Below, in pieces: positions 59,751-64,000 of a stretch of DNA of 64,000 bases. The stretch's first letter is position 1, and each line of letters starts with the position of its first letter. This DNA is from Diadema setosum (Eukaryota; Echinodermata; Echinoidea; Diadematoida; Diadematidae), in NCBI RefSeq assembly GCF_964275005.1, contig NC_092689.1:11283979-11347978 (forward strand), read 5' to 3'. A program made the position numbers and the translations under genes. Below the pieces are notes generated by a model. It did no database searches and was not told the origin of the DNA. It worked only from the letters and a program-made list of their open reading frames with translations.

Positions 59751-59960
59751 TGGGTCATAAGACTTTCTTTGTTCAAAAGTTATCTGGATGTCTGTATTTT
59801 TAATGAAAAAAAAAAACGTTTTTATAACGTCCAATTAAAACGTTTTGAATACGTCGAAAACCTTCCAAAAAATGATGTGCTGAAAACGTTTTGACAAAAC
59901 GTCCAAATAACGAACTTGGAACGTTTCAAGAACGTTTAGAAACGTCCAAATGTCAGCTTG

Positions 59961-60889
59961 GACCCAGATTTGTATCATGGTTGTACTTTGAGGTACTCAC
60001 ATGCACTTTGTATTAGACCTTAACCGCCCACGATCTAAAAATGACGTCAAAATCACGTCTGTTTTCCTTGTTTACATATATAGTTTTCGTGAAAAAGGCG
60101 TCTTTCAGACGTCTTCCTTTTTTTCTTTTCCAATATACATCCAAAAGGCATGAATTAACGTGTAGATGACGTGCTCATGACGTTATTTTGACGTAAATCT
60201 TGTCTTTAGAATTGTGATTTACACGTCATTTAGACGAATCTAATGACCACCAATGACATCTTTGGGACAACTTCCATTTGAGCAAAAAATACGACATATT
60301 GACGTCAGTTTGAAAAATACGACATATTCACGTCAGTTTGAAACGGTTTTATTTTCGTCTATAAGACTTTAAATTAGTAATCTACACGTCTTTACAACGT
60401 CTTCGTATAACCAACCAGGCGTCAGAAAGACGTCACAAATATGACGTCTTTTAGATATCTTCAAACAACAATACGACTTATTGGCGTCAGTTTGAGACGT
60501 CTAAATAGCGTCTGTTTTCTTTGCATATTTACCGCAAACAAACGACAGTTATTACGCCTTTCTAAAGTCTAGATAATGACGTCCCTCTATGTCTTCCATT
60601 TGAGCAAAAAAAAAAAAACAAATCTTATTTTTGACAGTTGACTGACGTGAAATTGTCGTCGTTCTGACGACAGTATATATGTCGCAAACTGATATAACTC
60701 TATAAAATTATAATTCGTAGGCCTTATTATATGAAGTCACAAAAACGTCGCAAAACTGACGTAAATTTAACGTCACGTCATTAATATGACGTGGTAAATA
60801 GGTTGCAAAGCAAAGTAAATTTCATTTCACTAATACGTCGTAAATATGAAGTGAATAATACGTCTCAAAAATGACTTGAATTTTACGTC
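59961..60889. other. central spacer full of ACGT words
   Basis: The two arms stop matching at about 59960 and 60890. Between them lie more than twenty ACGT tetramers in about 0.93 kb, mostly as GACGTC, AACGTC, TACGTC or GACGTAAA, plus repeats of GACGTCAGTTTGA. No open frame of note. Confidence 0.85.
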
Positions 60890-61199
60890 TTTACCCAGCT
60901 AACACAAAGACGTTTTCTAAACGTCCTTGAAACATTCCAAGTTCGTTATTTGAACGTTTTGTCAAAACTTTTTCAGAACGTCTTCTTGTGGAAGGTTTTC
61001 GACGTATTTAAACGTTTCAATTGGACGTTATAAAAACGGTTTTTTTTTTAAACGGTAAGATAACACTAAAAAAAACTTTCTAAAGTTTTAAGGACCGACA
61101 GAAAAACGTTTGGACGTTATCGACATCCAGATAACTTTTGAAAACCCTCTAGAACGTTTAAAAACGTTTTAAGAACGTTCAAAAAAGTTTTTATGACCC

Positions 61200-61850
61200 G
61201 TTCCAGAACCTTGTTTGATTTTGGGATTTACGAATCTCGGAATAACGAACCCTATTTCATTTTCGAATAAACGACCTATTGGAATAGCGAACTCTATTTC
61301 ATTTTCGGACTAACGAACCTTCGGAATAACGTCACAAATGTTCGGATTAACGAACCTTTCTTGAATTTAGGGTTAACAAACCTCTAAGTATATAGGGAAT
61401 TTGTGTGTTTCGGATATTCGTTATTCCGAAGGTTCGTTAATCCGAAAATAAAAAAGGGCTTTGTTATTCCGAACATTTGTGGCGATATTCCGCAGGTTAC
61501 TTATTCCGAAGGTTCGTTTATCTGAAAAAATAGGGTTCGCTTTCTGAAGGCTCGTTTATTCGAAAATGAAATAGGGTTCGTTATTCCGAGGGTTCGCTAA
61601 TCCGAAAATAAGATAGGGTTCGTTATTCCGAAGGTTCATTGATCCGACAATGAAATAGGGTCCGTAACGAACCTTCGGAATAACGAGCTTTGTTTCAGTT
61701 TTGGATTAACGAACCTTTGGAAAACGAAACTTCGGAATAACGAACCTTCGGAATAAAGAACCTTCGGAATAACGAATCTTTGGAATGACGAACCTTCGGA
61801 ATAAAGAACCTTCTGAATAACGAACCTTCTCAATAACGAACTGTAACGAT
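61200..61850. repeat. tandem array of TTCGGAA-type units, right
   Basis: Mirror of 59370-59750 but longer, with at least six consecutive CTTCGGAATAACGAAC-type units at 61670-61840 and spaced units before that. The length difference between arms fits unequal growth of the array after arm duplication. Confidence 0.9.
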
Positions 61851-62909
61851 ATTTTGGGTGCTATCATCGTTCAAACTAATAGTTATCAGTTTCCTGTGAA
61901 TGTATTTCATAAAAACTCGAAAGTAGCCTCTGTGACTCTGAACTAATGCTCGTTGCTCCAACTTAATGAAAAGATCTTAAATTTGGCTAATATCGGGCAT
62001 ATTGATTTTCATTTGGTTATCGATTAATATTATCAAAAATAAGTGAAATTATTTTGTGACAAATAACACATTATAAAACGATTGTTTCAAATCTCTTTTA
62101 CAAATGTGTTTTACTCGAGAATCGGAGCTGTGGGTTTTATTTTTTTTCTCTCTCTCTCTCACATAGTAAACATATGGCTATGCTGATATTGATAAACTTC
62201 ATATACTGGTAAACTTCTATCACAGCTCTATATCTCATCACTTTTTATGTGTACGATACTGCACGACTTCGAGACAACAAATCACGCATGGCTTCCCTTT
62301 TTGGGTGTCAGTCGACAACAAATGGTTTATACACATTTAAAGTCATGAACCCACCTGGGAATCTGATACCAGTTAAAGCCTGGTGTTTGTTTCTATAATA
62401 TATCGATCATGAAGTTTATAAAAAGTTGCGAGTATAACAAGAACTCTCGAGTTTTGGAGCGCGCTCGGTAACCAGCTATTTTGTACGTGTGAATGCGGCT
62501 ATTGTTCTTACAAACAAACAAACAAACAAACCAACAAATCAGTGTTTTAATATTCAATCGTTTCTCTTCATCATTTCAATTACGGGTGCTAGGCCATGTG
62601 GGCATTGGAGGGAGGGATCGAGTATGAATATATTGCCAGTCGCAATGCTTATTTAGACTTATGATAATGATGATGATGGTGAAAACTTTGAAAGAGATTT
62701 CGTGAAGTTGTTGTTGATGGATTGATGACATGGAAAAAAGTATTGATAGTGGTGGAAGATATATTGCTTGTGGTGATATGTACGATGGTAATACGAGTGA
62801 TAATCGTGGTGATGATGATAAGATGATATCCAGTTGTGAAATGATAGTAATGATGTTTATGGTCGTGCATGGTAATAAAAGCAATGATGGTATGTAGTGA
62901 TGATTGGTG

Positions 62910-63447
62910 AAAGGAAACCAAAACCCAAAGACCAATACGGATTGAGTGAACGCAGCAACATTAGCATTATACATCAGTGAAAGTTTGAGGAAAAATCGGA
63001 CAATCGATGCAAAGTTTCTCGTTTTTATAATTTTTGTGTTGTAATCACTGAATAAAGAGACTACTAGAGACCATGATGGGCAACAATGTAAAGAAAATAT
63101 AAAGAGAATTCCACACACAAAAAAAAATCAATAAAATCATACATTCCATCAACTTAACTGATACTGACTTATGTTAAGAGTATCATTCCCCCTACTTTCT
63201 GAAAGTGGTTAATCAAATGCTCTTCCATTACTCAAGAAAAGTGAAAACATGTTTGTTTTCTTTATATTTTCTTTATGTTGTTGCCCACACATGATGTCAT
63301 GCATCCAGTGGTTCCAACATCCAAACGTTAAAAGTTCTTAACTTTTGCATCGATTGCCCGATTTTCCTTAAACTTTCACTGATGTGTTCTACTAATGTTG
63401 CTGCTTTCACTCAATCCACATTTCTTTTTGGGTTTTTGGTTTCCTTC
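62910..63447. mobile_element. MITE inside the right arm
   Basis: AAGGAAACCAAAACCCAAAG at the left and TTTTTGGTTTCCTT at the right. It mirrors 57814-58322 and so was present before the arms became two copies, or was copied by conversion. Confidence 0.8.
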
Positions 63448-64000
63448 AGTGATGGTCGTGGTGGTAGGGGTGACGATGGTAAGTGATGAGAAGGACTATA
63501 GGGTTGGCAATGATAAAGTGAAAATCAAAAAATTATTGATAGAGCAATTCAAACCGTGATACTAGAGCAATTTTGTACATGTATGGACTGGGAAAGTGAG
63601 TTGATTTTGATGGAAATAGCACATCTTTTGAGTTTTAATGCCGATCCAAAATGTCTTTTTAAAGCTGATCAAATTAAAACATTTATAGAGAAATTTTATC
63701 GATCAAAATCGATGATTACTAGCTCTCCCCCCCCCCCCCCATCCCGCAGTTTCTCTTCCCTCCCCCATCTTCATCATGGATGTTATTGCATGAGAATGTA
63801 ATCATATATCTTGATATACATGAACCTGAACTAAAAAGGAGCCTCCTTATACCACGCCTTTCTGAATCATCATGAAGTTGGAGGATAAACCCAAATTAAC
63901 CTAGGAGTTCATCCATGTTACCCAAGAACAAATGTCCTCTTCGAATCTGATTTTGTGGGGCTTAATAAACATGATCAATGTTAACAATAGCAATCGCTGC

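Larger units (their letters stand above)
57261..59960. mobile_element. left arm of a giant inverted repeat
   Basis: The sequence from GCAGCGATTGCTATTGTTAA (57261) onward is matched in reverse complement by the right arm ending at 64000, over about 2.7 kb. A 260-bp test block (58732-58990) shows only a handful of differences from 62270-62520. Order outward to inward: unique DNA, a TTAA-type MITE (57814-58322), imperfect ATC/CAC repeats, (TTTG)n at 58698-58726, unique DNA, a tandem array (59370-59750), and an AACGTT/AACGTC-rich inner segment, which is more diverged. Confidence 0.93.
60890..64000. mobile_element. right arm of the giant inverted repeat, cut by the window end
   Basis: Reverse complement of the left arm; it holds the mirrored tandem array (61200-61850), (AAAC)n at 62512-62530, the mirrored MITE (62910-63447) and mirrored unique segments. 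The last bases pair with 57261, so the arm very likely continues beyond the window. Open frames here, such as 63556-63801, repeat those of the left arm on the other strand and are not recognised. Confidence 0.93.

Noticed and set aside
62576-63118. 180-codon minus-strand frame, the longest in the window
   Set aside because: It crosses a MITE and an ATC/CAC low-complexity tract and ends in Ser/Ile/His-rich repeats; composition explains its length.
57386-63801. Same 60-90 residue peptides on opposite strands in the two palindrome arms
   Set aside because: They are mirror images from the inverted repeat; the frames run into a G/C homopolymer and have no known domain, so they were not called as genes.
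1-64000. Endogenous retrovirus, LTR retrotransposon, Polinton, CRISPR array or bacterial-type operon
   Set aside because: No paired LTRs, no protease, integrase or capsid-like frames, no spaced direct repeats of CRISPR type, and all genes are spliced.

Overview
This is a window of animal nuclear DNA. It holds spliced genes with GT-AG introns, long (CA)n/(GT)n microsatellites and a dense load of short non-autonomous DNA transposons. The gene sequences, the frequent TACATGTA-type words and the MITE types suggest a marine invertebrate deuterostome, most likely an echinoderm. No search was run, so the species is a guess.

Four conserved housekeeping genes can be reconstructed exon by exon with consistent splice phases. 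(1) A mitochondrial glutamate carrier of the SLC25A22/SLC25A18 type lies on +, 2929-11748, 8 coding exons, 329 aa. (2) V-type ATPase subunit E (ATP6V1E1 type) lies on -, 31590-22951, 7 coding exons, 226 aa, with one probable GC-AG intron. (3) Nucleoporin Nup37 lies on +, 35810-42533, 7 coding exons, 320 aa. (4) Mitochondrial ribosomal protein L23 (uL23m) lies on -, 52170-47468, 4 coding exons, 148 aa. The carrier and V-ATPase E genes converge tail to tail, as do NUP37 and MRPL23. V-ATPase E and NUP37 diverge from a 4.2-kb spacer. The genes do not form one pathway: two serve mitochondria, one acidifies organelles and one builds nuclear pores.

Introns and spacers are filled with fossils of cut-and-paste elements. 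There are three TTAA-flanked MITE types (26197-26950 and its inverted sister 53270-54041; 39873-40229; 40734-41291), and relatives of the third occur in both arms of the terminal palindrome. There are pogo/Tigger-like elements with TA duplications (17999-18390, 45239-45433, and a 2.03-kb one at 48639-50668 inside MRPL23 intron 2). There are palindromic mariner-like MITEs (32827-33264, 44278-44717) and hAT-like miniatures (3603-3719, 24000-24198, 26957-27084). Two LINE reverse-transcriptase tails lie at and just upstream of NUP37, and a tRNA-Ala-like SINE head lies in a NUP37 intron.

The last 7 kb (57261-64000) is the most unusual part: a giant inverted repeat. Its arms of about 2.7 and at least 3.1 kb are nearly identical over long stretches, and the right arm runs off the window. 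The inner arms carry tandem arrays of a 16-bp TTCGGAA-type repeat, and the arms enclose a 0.93-kb spacer full of ACGT words. It looks like a foldback-type transposon or a large palindrome. An assembly artefact must be excluded.
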